64,000 nucleotides of DNA from Diphasiastrum complanatum (Eukaryota; Streptophyta; Lycopodiopsida; Lycopodiales; Lycopodiaceae), in NCBI GenBank assembly GCA_029204225.1, contig CM055094.1, forward strand, positions 6,766,548-6,830,547, in the 5' to 3' direction. This document shows, one piece after another, positions 61,501-64,000 of the stretch (position 1 is the stretch's first letter; every line of letters begins with the position of its first letter). The translations under genes and the position numbers were made by a program. The notes under the pieces were generated by a model that saw only the letters and a program-made list of their open reading frames with translations, did no database searches and was not told the DNA's origin.

Positions 61501-62270
61501 CAGCTAATTCAGCTGCATCAAATTATCCCAAAAATTGGCAGGGGATACTTTGCAGAGCAATTTAACATTTAGGGTCATTCTATTGGGAGTATTTGCAATT
61601 ATTCAAAGCAGGTTTCAGTTTAACCAATGTGGATAGAAATTGTTCGATATGGCCTCGTCCAAGCCTGATGCAAGTATATTAGAACCTACAACCGACGTGA
61701 CCAAATCAGAACCAAGAATCTAAAATAATGGGAGCCTGATGCGAACAAATCAAAACCTATGAACTATAATCTGCACTATAAAACAGCAAAGGCAATCATT
61801 CCTTATGAAACAGTAAGCTTTTTATAGCAAATCATCACATATCTAGATTATGATAAAAAATTGGGTTTTTTATGAGAACCCACCTCTGTTTCATCCACCA
61901 TCTTCCAACTCCGAGGCTCATTGTCATCTTCATCCCACTCAAGATCACTCAGCTCATCCTCCTCAGCATGCGACACCTTCCTCGCATCCACTGCAAGGGC
62001 AGGCTTCCGCTGGGAAGACGGCGCCTCATCCTCTGAAGAGATGCTCAGCAGCTCTTCTTCTGATTCCTCTTCGTCCTCGATCGGTGGGGGCTTGGGAGGG
62101 AGCCTGGTGGGCGGAGGCGGCTGCCGCGATGGCGGCCCTGCCGCAGAAGCAGATACCACAGGCGGGGGGTAATTGGCAGGCCTTTGGAATTGGGTTTTGC
62201 GCTGGGCTTGCTCTGCCAAAGCTCTTTGGAGAAGCTCTTCCTCTTGGTCATCCTCCTCACTGGAAGACAT
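24582..62270 (-). CDS. SEC5: Exocyst complex component SEC5 (21 coding exons)
   Basis: SEC5 is a subunit of the octameric exocyst, which tethers secretory vesicles to the plasma membrane in polarised growth and cell-plate formation. Coding exons, in gene order: 61884-62270, 58114-58268, 50632-50777, 50320-50514, 44642-44769, 44372-44530, 43180-43284, 33554-33628, 33240-33377, 32802-32996, 32493-32675, 30927-31053, 30486-30696, 29965-30046, 29504-29799, 29293-29398, 28483-28560, 28280-28336, 27811-27960, 25649-25867, 24582-25034. Every intron is GT-AG, phases agree at all junctions, and the total is 3,645 nt (1,214 aa). The product is collinear with plant SEC5A (about 1,090 aa): acidic N-terminus, the [12 protein letters not shown] block, [49 protein letters not shown], then a Ser/Arg-rich tail. 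I see no animal-type TIG domain, as expected for plants. The initiator has a good context (gcagccATGtc). No internal stop is present, so the gene looks functional despite its TE-filled introns. Confidence 0.95.
25293..25514. repeat. Perfect 111-bp tandem duplication in SEC5 intron 20
   Basis: Two copies (25293-25403 and 25404-25514), starting TTCTGACTTCCAATAATG and ending CTCCTGCAT, identical by eye over nearly the whole unit. The identity suggests a very recent event. Confidence 0.95.
25649..25867 (-). CDS. SEC5: SEC5 exon 20 (residues 992-1064)
   Basis: It encodes [20 protein letters not shown] and [12 protein letters not shown], matching YFETVLYSYFTSAATESL and GHNRRPTRGSED of plant SEC5. 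It ends GDDIL before donor gtaagt. The acceptor catag is weak but is the only one keeping phase. Confidence 0.93.
27105..27520. repeat. Imperfect duplication in SEC5 intron 19
   Basis: Two segments about 225 bp apart share CAAGGGATrTGTGrATT, GAGAAAsTATAAAATGGA, ATGATAyTACTTCAATAAAGTG and dispersed bases between. Too diverged to be recent, and neither copy encodes a known protein. Confidence 0.6.
27811..27960 (-). CDS. SEC5: SEC5 exon 19 (residues 942-991)
   Basis: It encodes [20 protein letters not shown] and [14 protein letters not shown], matching VFAGAKPLLDKILGVLIEGL and RSIDANGFCQLMFE. Fifty codons, phase 0 at both ends. Confidence 0.95.
28280..28336 (-). CDS. SEC5: SEC5 exon 18 (residues 923-941)
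   Basis: A 19-codon micro-exon encoding [19 protein letters not shown], matching GIRDAAVELLHTLVAVHAE. The acceptor is tgcag and the donor gtctag. It is too short to show as a normal open frame. Confidence 0.95.
28483..28560 (-). CDS. SEC5: SEC5 exon 17 (residues 897-922)
   Basis: It encodes [19 protein letters not shown] and SAAPPVK, matching ANLIRTAATNYLLDSGIQWGSAPQVK. Acceptor tgcag at 28562-28561 was chosen because a site 14 bp upstream would break the frame. Confidence 0.94.
28661..28852. repeat. 96-bp tandem duplication in SEC5 intron 16
   Basis: Copies start at 28661 and 28757 (TGCATGCAACACCA, TCACGGTGATATAATACACT, ATTGAAAGTACAA). About 85-90 percent alike by eye. Confidence 0.85.
29293..29398 (-). 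CDS. SEC5: SEC5 exon 16 (residues 861-896)
   Basis: It encodes a variable Gly/Asp-rich link, then [19 protein letters not shown], aligned with IMSFSGLGEKVLEHYTFAK. The acceptor is aacag and the donor gtgagc, phase 0 into exon 17. Confidence 0.92.
29504..29799 (-). CDS. SEC5: SEC5 exon 15 (residues 763-861)
   Basis: It encodes [18 protein letters not shown], a variable stretch, and [20 protein letters not shown], matching CFLDFAAHLEQIGADL and PHRRLLMVLSNIGYCKDEL. The donor is gtaaat, with two bases left over for exon 16. Confidence 0.94.
29965..30046 (-). CDS. SEC5: SEC5 exon 14 (residues 735-762)
   Basis: A short exon encoding [20 protein letters not shown] and QMQETVK. It aligns with the ILSVKSEAAKSEDMFAQIEE segment of plant SEC5. 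Phases on both sides agree. The acceptor is tacag and the donor gtcact. Confidence 0.9.
30486..30696 (-). CDS. SEC5: SEC5 exon 13 (residues 665-735)
   Basis: It encodes [37 protein letters not shown] and LPLRFRDML, matching the plant SEC5 blocks YIQRLCSWMRAST, ETWIPVSILERNRSPYAIS and LPLAFRSVI. The donor gtatgt leaves two bases, and exon 14 completes a Gln codon. Confidence 0.95.
30927..31053 (-). CDS. SEC5: SEC5 exon 12 (residues 623-665)
   Basis: It encodes [20 protein letters not shown], matching LRPFMSDAINEVSKACQAFE. It ends GCA G before donor gtaaag. That phase joins exon 13 as [11 protein letters not shown], matching VVALRKIQAEI. Confidence 0.94.
32224..32296 (-). mobile_element. 73-bp tRNA-like retro-insert (minimal SINE) in SEC5 intron 11
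   Basis: The minus strand has an A-box-like GCTCAACTGGTTAGC (32281-32295) and, 28 nt on, a B-box-like GGTTCGAGCC (32244-32253), the internal RNA polymerase III promoter layout of a tRNA. The 73-bp insert has the length of a tRNA and is bounded on both sides by the perfect 15-bp repeat TAAAGACATGTTATG (32209-32223 and 32297-32311), a target-site duplication of the kind left by LINE-driven retrotransposition. It lacks a long A tail. A tRNA retropseudogene or a truncated SINE head are the two readings. It is not likely to be a working tRNA, since the acceptor stem does not pair convincingly. Confidence 0.75.
32493..32675 (-). CDS. SEC5: SEC5 exon 11 (residues 562-622)
   Basis: A low-conservation linker ([12 protein letters not shown]) precedes [20 protein letters not shown], matching the plant block RYSTHSLEEVAGMIRKTISVYEAK. 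The acceptor is tttag and the donor gtaatt. Sixty-one codons. Confidence 0.93.
32802..32996 (-). CDS. SEC5: SEC5 exon 10 (residues 497-561)
   Basis: It encodes a variable acidic start ([13 protein letters not shown]), then [20 protein letters not shown] and SIFNGKFAK, matching RYIKRLTAVLVHHIPVFWKTA and SIFSGKFAK of plant SEC5. Phase 0 at both ends. Confidence 0.95.
33240..33377 (-). CDS. SEC5: SEC5 exon 9 (residues 451-496)
   Basis: It encodes [20 protein letters not shown], then [14 protein letters not shown], matching RIHGMLEKCTYDHEARME and DAKWQQIQQN. I chose acceptor gaccag at 33379-33378 over an upstream atgcag because the upstream site would bring a stop into frame. Confidence 0.92.
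33554..33628 (-). CDS. SEC5: SEC5 exon 8 (residues 426-450)
   Basis: A 25-codon exon encoding [20 protein letters not shown] and then YLNIQ, almost identical to plant SEC5. The acceptor is ttgcag and the donor gttcag. Confidence 0.96.
34960..36690 (+). pseudogene. LINE A reverse transcriptase and C-terminal domain
   Basis: Blocks in order, across several frameshifts: [31 protein letters not shown] (the YCCFVDFRKAFD region), [40 protein letters not shown] (catalytic ADD), [37 protein letters not shown] and a CPVYYEI-like finger near 36540. These match the RT to C-terminal finger of plant LINEs. Many shifts, so it is dead. Confidence 0.82.
34960..37500 (+). mobile_element. LINE A, 5'-truncated non-LTR retrotransposon (SEC5 intron 7)
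   Basis: Starts inside the reverse transcriptase ([10 protein letters not shown]-like, then [20 protein letters not shown]) and runs through to the C-terminal zinc-finger region and a 3' tail ending at the CT microsatellite. It lies antisense to SEC5. Loss of the 5' end is the normal outcome of LINE insertion. Confidence 0.82.
37494..37551. repeat. (CT)n microsatellite, 58 nt
   Basis: A near-perfect TC run directly after the LINE A tail, as if seeded by the LINE 3' terminus. Confidence 0.95.
37889..38234 (-). CDS. hAT transposase C-terminal exon
   Basis: After acceptor cgtgtag it continues in phase: [18 protein letters not shown], then [20 protein letters not shown] and VLSQ before donor gtatgc. 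WWxxFGxxxPxLqxlAxrvLSQ is the hAT C-terminal dimerisation motif. The expected final exon (with the ERNWS-type motif) is not visible downstream. Confidence 0.78.
38349..39889 (-). pseudogene. hAT transposase catalytic exon (one stop)
   Basis: A Pro/Ser-rich linker (39889 to about 39560) is followed in the same frame by a TAA at 39556-39554 and then about 400 residues of transposase: [34 protein letters not shown] (the hAT signature with a catalytic Asp) and VTDNATNC (second Asp region), [16 protein letters not shown]. It ends at donor AGAG|GTAAGC, in phase with 38234. The single nonsense codon is the only clear break. Confidence 0.82.
39994..40203 (-). CDS. hAT transposase BED zinc-finger exon
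   Basis: The ATG at 40203 gives [20 protein letters not shown], then [20 protein letters not shown] and [11 protein letters not shown]. The C-x2-C, the following H and the LxxHLxG pattern fit a BED finger, the DNA-binding head of hAT transposases. The usual last Cys is not obvious. The link to the next exon needs an unplaced splice or shift. Confidence 0.7.
   Translation of the reverse strand: MVQSDLSGLWDEVDIVRRVADKANKTGQKIVRCRYCLVEFAASLTRLKGHLLGARVKNGTTLNAALVAA
40504..40585. repeat. GGTACCGCGGTACC palindrome array
   Basis: About five 14-bp palindromic units in 82 bp: two perfect GGTACCGCGGTACC (40504-40517, 40523-40536), then variants with GGTCCCGCGGTACC, GATCCGCGGTACCC and AGTACCGCGGGACC. 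It lies just upstream of the hAT transposase. Subterminal palindromes that bind transposase are known for hAT and CACTA elements, which is the suggested meaning. Confidence 0.8.
40620..43160. other. Rest of SEC5 intron 7, no element recognised
   Basis: AT-rich intronic sequence between the hAT element and exon 7. Open frames of up to 119 codons resemble no known family. Confidence 0.35.
43180..43284 (-). CDS. SEC5: SEC5 exon 7 (residues 391-425)
   Basis: It encodes [20 protein letters not shown] and [11 protein letters not shown], matching [17 protein letters not shown] and SMEDPKIDF in plant SEC5. Thirty-five codons, phase 0. The 9.6-kb intron 7 follows, carrying a LINE and a hAT transposon. 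Confidence 0.95.
44372..44530 (-). CDS. SEC5: SEC5 exon 6 (residues 338-390)
   Basis: It encodes [27 protein letters not shown], and [20 protein letters not shown], nearly identical to plant SEC5. The exon has exactly 53 codons, acceptor ctag and donor gtatga, phase 0 at both ends. Confidence 0.96.
44642..44769 (-). CDS. SEC5: SEC5 exon 5 (residues 295-337)
   Basis: After acceptor ttgcag it encodes [20 protein letters not shown] and ends AFGPLLERQ, matching [17 protein letters not shown] and FEPLFERQ in plant SEC5. It was found by reading across the junction, because its frame is masked by an opposite-strand open frame. Confidence 0.95.
45214..45407 (+). repeat. Candidate 5' LTR of copia F
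   Basis: Starts TGTTA and ends TGACA immediately before the primer-binding site; 194 bp, short for copia. No second copy was found to confirm it. Confidence 0.5.
45408..45419 (+). other. Primer-binding site of copia F
   Basis: TGGTATCAGAGC directly after the LTR end. Confidence 0.82.
46303..46935 (+). pseudogene. Copia F gag
   Basis: Starts [20 protein letters not shown] and [12 protein letters not shown], passes stops near 46448, then [16 protein letters not shown]-like, [34 protein letters not shown] and a lysine-rich end. A zinc knuckle remnant ([14 protein letters not shown], with a stop next to it) follows at about 47008-47045. Confidence 0.85.
47133..47483 (+). pseudogene. Copia F protease (active site changed)
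   Basis: It reads [40 protein letters not shown] and [10 protein letters not shown]. The aspartic protease triad DSG is DLG here (codon tta instead of a Ser codon), while copia G keeps DSGA, so the F enzyme should be inactive. Confidence 0.82.
47584..48340 (+). pseudogene. Copia F integrase
   Basis: It reads [40 protein letters not shown], a break, [28 protein letters not shown]-like, [20 protein letters not shown] and [19 protein letters not shown]. These are the Asp, Asp and (damaged) Glu regions of copia integrase, in several frames. Confidence 0.85.
48360..49634 (+). pseudogene. Copia F reverse transcriptase and RNase H start
   Basis: It reads [71 protein letters not shown] (catalytic site, about 49213-49245) and [19 protein letters not shown]. 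Stops and shifts are numerous, including a T run near 48950. Confidence 0.85.
49640..50300. other. Left part of SEC5 intron 4, no element recognised
   Basis: AT-rich intronic sequence between the truncated end of copia F and exon 4. No coding family seen. Confidence 0.35.
50320..50514 (-). CDS. SEC5: SEC5 exon 4 (residues 230-295)
   Basis: It encodes [20 protein letters not shown], then [13 protein letters not shown] and [18 protein letters not shown]. This is the most conserved N-terminal exocyst block, the start of the Sec5 family domain. The acceptor is atgcag and the donor gtgagc. The Asp codon is split with exon 5. Confidence 0.96.
50632..50777 (-). CDS. SEC5: SEC5 exon 3 (residues 181-230)
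   Basis: The acceptor ttgcag is followed by [12 protein letters not shown], aligned with GIIDNKTLRLI of plant SEC5. A poorly conserved Gly/Ser/Thr-rich linker follows, then VRDHLSR. The donor gttcgc is weak but keeps phase with exon 4. Introns on both sides (7.3 kb and 117 bp) differ greatly in size. Confidence 0.88.
51480..52760 (-). mobile_element. LINE B fragment (SEC5 intron 2)
   Basis: Sense with SEC5, same family as LINE A. RT blocks in order on the minus strand: [52 protein letters not shown] (about 52440), [14 protein letters not shown] (about 52230), [14 protein letters not shown] (catalytic ADD, about 52145). After a 120-bp insert it continues [14 protein letters not shown] and [11 protein letters not shown] (about 51990-51880). 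Both ends are lost. Confidence 0.8.
52005..52130 (+). mobile_element. Short insert in LINE B, LINE-tail-like
   Basis: This segment splits LINE B between SPTR and EGLQRHL. It reads GGAGACGTTTCACATGCTCC, CACCACACACTTGAGATTCT and TGGCATGGAAAAGACATTAA, and is closely matched at 37400-37490 (GGAGACGTTTCATACACTCC ... TGGCATGGAAAGACATTAAT), the tail region of LINE A. It runs opposite to LINE B. A short 5'-truncated LINE copy or a SINE sharing the LINE tail would both fit. Confidence 0.65.
53030..53960 (-). pseudogene. Copia G reverse transcriptase (partial)
   Basis: It reads [40 protein letters not shown], then in broken frames [20 protein letters not shown]-like sequence down to about 53030. The YVDD region is disrupted near 53220-53240. 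Confidence 0.8.
54060..54972 (-). pseudogene. Copia G integrase
   Basis: It reads [20 protein letters not shown] (zinc finger), [51 protein letters not shown], then [20 protein letters not shown] (NGVAERKN altered to NRVAERKN) and SNNFWGEAVK-like. Two frame breaks. Confidence 0.84.
54836..55507 (-). pseudogene. Copia G zinc knuckle and protease
   Basis: A 223-codon frame with a lysine-rich start, the CCHC-type knuckle [14 protein letters not shown] (His replaced by Gln), then [17 protein letters not shown] with an intact DSGA site and [20 protein letters not shown]. The knuckle change suggests early decay. Confidence 0.85.
55515..56071 (-). pseudogene. Copia G gag, N-terminal and central part
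   Basis: Starts [33 protein letters not shown], one stop, [14 protein letters not shown], then [20 protein letters not shown] and, after a break, [20 protein letters not shown] and FDELNAILL. It is the counterpart of copia F gag. Confidence 0.8.
56410..58100. other. Intron 2 remainder with a short minisatellite
   Basis: No known gene. At about 57548-57640 a unit of about 24 bp (TTGCATG..ATTGTAGGATCT and variants) repeats 3-4 times. A 131-codon plus-strand frame at 56448-56843 resembles no family I know and overlaps another frame on the minus strand. Confidence 0.4.
58114..58268 (-). CDS. SEC5: SEC5 exon 2 (residues 130-181)
   Basis: The acceptor ttccag is followed by [15 protein letters not shown], matching the plant SEC5 block ARRVRDMRESRTAP. 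The exon ends in DLIDPLGLG with donor gtaagt. Two bases of a glycine codon are left, and exon 3 completes it. Confidence 0.94.
58269..61883 (-). other. SEC5 intron 1, no element recognised
   Basis: A 3.6-kb intron. It has a three-copy 23-bp repeat near 59152-59203 (TATGCTTTGTGAAGTTTGTG) and an old imperfect duplication at about 60440-60640 and 60770-60990 (GTAGCTCTTAAGCTTAGAT, GTTTGCATTCTCCTCT words shared). No coding family seen. Confidence 0.45.
61884..62270 (-). CDS. SEC5: SEC5 exon 1 (residues 1-129)
   Basis: It encodes the start [21 protein letters not shown], a proline-rich linker and an acidic stretch ([18 protein letters not shown]). These match in order the N-terminus of plant SEC5 (DEDELLQMALKEQAQR, then DEEDESEVELLSISS). 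The exon ends at codon GAG with donor gtgggt at 61883, phase 0. The region is probably disordered. Confidence 0.93.
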
Positions 62271-62500
62271 GGCTGCAGCAGCAGTGGCAGCAATTATAAG
62301 GGCTCCTGCTAAACCAATGCAAATGCAGATGCAAATGCTTCAACTTATCTTTGTTTCTGCTTGCTGCCTGGTGAAAATGGACGCTGAACAGTGTGGATCT
62401 GATGAGGGCGACGCCGCTCCTCTGACTCTTGCTATCCTGTCCCTCTGATCTTGCTCTCTCTCCCCCTCTCTCTCCCCTTTTCTTTTTCCTTCCTTCAGCT
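62271..62500 (-). promoter_or_regulatory. Putative SEC5 5' leader with GA-rich tract
   Basis: Directly upstream of the SEC5 ATG the minus strand runs through a GCTGCTGC-like stretch and, at about 62448-62500, a purine tract of AG/GGA repeats (CT-rich on the plus strand). Pyrimidine/purine microsatellites are common in plant 5' leaders and core promoters. I see no convincing TATA box, so the start site is unknown. Confidence 0.4.
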
Positions 62501-62639
62501 GTTGGCATACCACCGAAAGCATCCCGCATGTGGGTCATATGAGATCCTTGACACCTTCCTATGGATGTGCTTCCTATTCCTAATCCATGCACAAAGGCCA
62601 TGGCCCACCATCCAAAGGCAAGGCGAAAGGCTTGGTTAG

Positions 62640-64000
62640 TTCTCATTTTCAAGCAACTCTCGTCCCTTAGTAATTTTGAACAACACCAAAAGTCTTTACT
62701 CCTCACCTATCTCCAGTACAGCTCCTCCCCTTTTGAACCTCCCACTTTGAACCTTTTGTCAACCTTCTCATTTACGTTGTTCTTCCATCCCTTTGGAACA
62801 AGCGTATTGTTTGTTTTTTCCTAGTTTATGTTGAGATTAAATGATTCGTAAACCGGTCATATGTATGACCTAAATAATAGATTTGTGATATTTGATTCGT
62901 ACACGAAGCCTTGGTTACTCTAACAAATCAACATCTTCAAACAAGTACGGTCCAGGTGCTATATGAGGTTTTCACTTTTTGAAGTATAATAGATGAGGAA
63001 CCAGCAATCCTAACAATTTAGCAATTGGCATGGCACATTGATAGAGAGAAACCTCCAACTCTATATAGATCAATGATGGAGCAATGCAATTAAGCTAACA
63101 AATGCGAGGAAAAACTCTCCTACAGAGGGAGCAATGTCTCTTTAGTTCTTGGTAATGATAGTCAGGAGTCACTGGTAATGGAAAGCCAAAGGCCAAAGGC
63201 CACCAAGAGTACTAAAAGCCAACCAACAACAATTAATAGCACACAAAAGTCATTGAAGAATTGCCTTGTAATAAAGTGTAAACAAATGCTTAGCATAACA
63301 AACTGGGATAGGGACCAATTGTCCTTAATATATTACAAAGTAATTGAGGCTTGCAAAATTAATTACTATCGTTGTTGCCACATGCCCCTATCATAATCTG
63401 ATTATGCTCTGTATTGATCATGGATAAAGGTCAATATTTTGCACTCCGCCTTAAACGCACATCCATGCAATACATCTATTTGCAATTCTAAGAGTTGATC
63501 TTAGCTTGATTAATGAAAAGTCTTAGAAGAATTCCAGCTACAAATAAGGAACTTATGAGATTCCTATAGAGAATGATGTCCATGAAAGATCTTTCACCAT
63601 CTCTTAAATGATCTCTTAAAAGATATTCCATGGATGTGTCTTCATACATGCATAGATCCATGTGAGATCTTTAAAGGAATAAAGTAGCTTCATGAGTTGT
63701 CATGCAAAGCAATGATCTAAAGACTTCAATTACCAAAGATAAGTTAAGCTGGCCGAGATCTAGCATATTGCACTTTCTTGATGTTTGCTTCAATGTAGCA
63801 CACCTCAAAGCTATGCACCATGCCAAGCTTTGAATTCCAAGGCATTTTGTACACTTGATGATATATCAATTGAGCTTATAAGTGCATAAGGAATGTTGCC
63901 AAATTCATCTTGCCTTGCTTTATCCATATAAGTGAGCCTTGATGGCTCCATCTTGTTACTTAAAAACTTTCTTGGAGTCCTAGGGTCTTGATTTGGCTCC
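62640..64000. other. Upstream flank of SEC5, no gene recognised
   Basis: AT-rich anonymous sequence beyond the putative SEC5 leader. No RNA gene, repeat array or protein motif seen. It should include distal promoter sequence. Confidence 0.35.

Overview
The window is nuclear DNA from a land plant with a large, repeat-rich genome. The evidence is a plant-type exocyst SEC5 gene with GT-AG introns up to 9.6 kb long, several decayed Ty1/copia elements, two LINE fragments, a hAT DNA transposon and TTTAGGG-type (plant telomere) motifs. A fern or another large-genome non-flowering plant or gymnosperm fits best, but the lineage is inferred, not read directly. There is no bacterial, organellar or CRISPR content.

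Two host genes are supported. The main one is SEC5 on the minus strand, from the ATG at 62270 to the stop at 24582. I could follow it through 21 coding exons, all with GT-AG introns, keeping frame throughout (3,645 nt, 1,214 codons plus stop). Introns 1, 2, 4 and 7 (about 3.6, 7.3, 5.6 and 9.6 kb) make up most of its length and hold most of the mobile DNA. The second is a small minus-strand gene at 5888..6181 for the 12-kDa subunit of the signal peptidase complex (SPC12/SPCS1 family). Its probable 5' leader intron carries a 113-bp minisatellite. The two products act along the same pathway: signal peptidase processes secretory proteins in the ER, and exocyst tethers the resulting vesicles at the plasma membrane.

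Layout: 0.5-2.5 kb, decayed retrotransposon gag (minus) and a 25-bp tandem array. 3.7-4.5 kb, copia relic. 5.8-7.8 kb, SPC12 gene with minisatellite. 9.1-21.2 kb, a pile-up of copia elements: A (+), B (-, the best preserved), an integrase piece C joined to leader/gag piece D (+), and an internally deleted element E (+). 18.1-18.8 kb, a cluster of direct and inverted repeats. 21.7 kb, a 165-nt GA microsatellite. 22-24.4 kb, 3' flank of SEC5. 24.6-62.3 kb, SEC5. Inside SEC5, intron 11 has a 73-bp tRNA-like insert with a perfect 15-bp target duplication. Intron 7 has LINE A (+) and a hAT transposon (-). Intron 4 has copia F (+). Intron 2 has LINE B (-) and copia G (-), which belongs to the same family as F. 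62.3-64 kb, putative 5' leader and promoter side of SEC5, then anonymous sequence.

I did not find a clearly new biological system. The most useful observations are the complete SEC5 model, the tRNA-like retro-insert, oppositely oriented copia copies flanking SEC5 exons 3-4, the palindrome array beside the hAT element, and a LINE interrupted by the tail sequence of its own family. Splice sites were placed by reading, helped by my memory of the Arabidopsis SEC5A protein, and have not been tested against transcripts.
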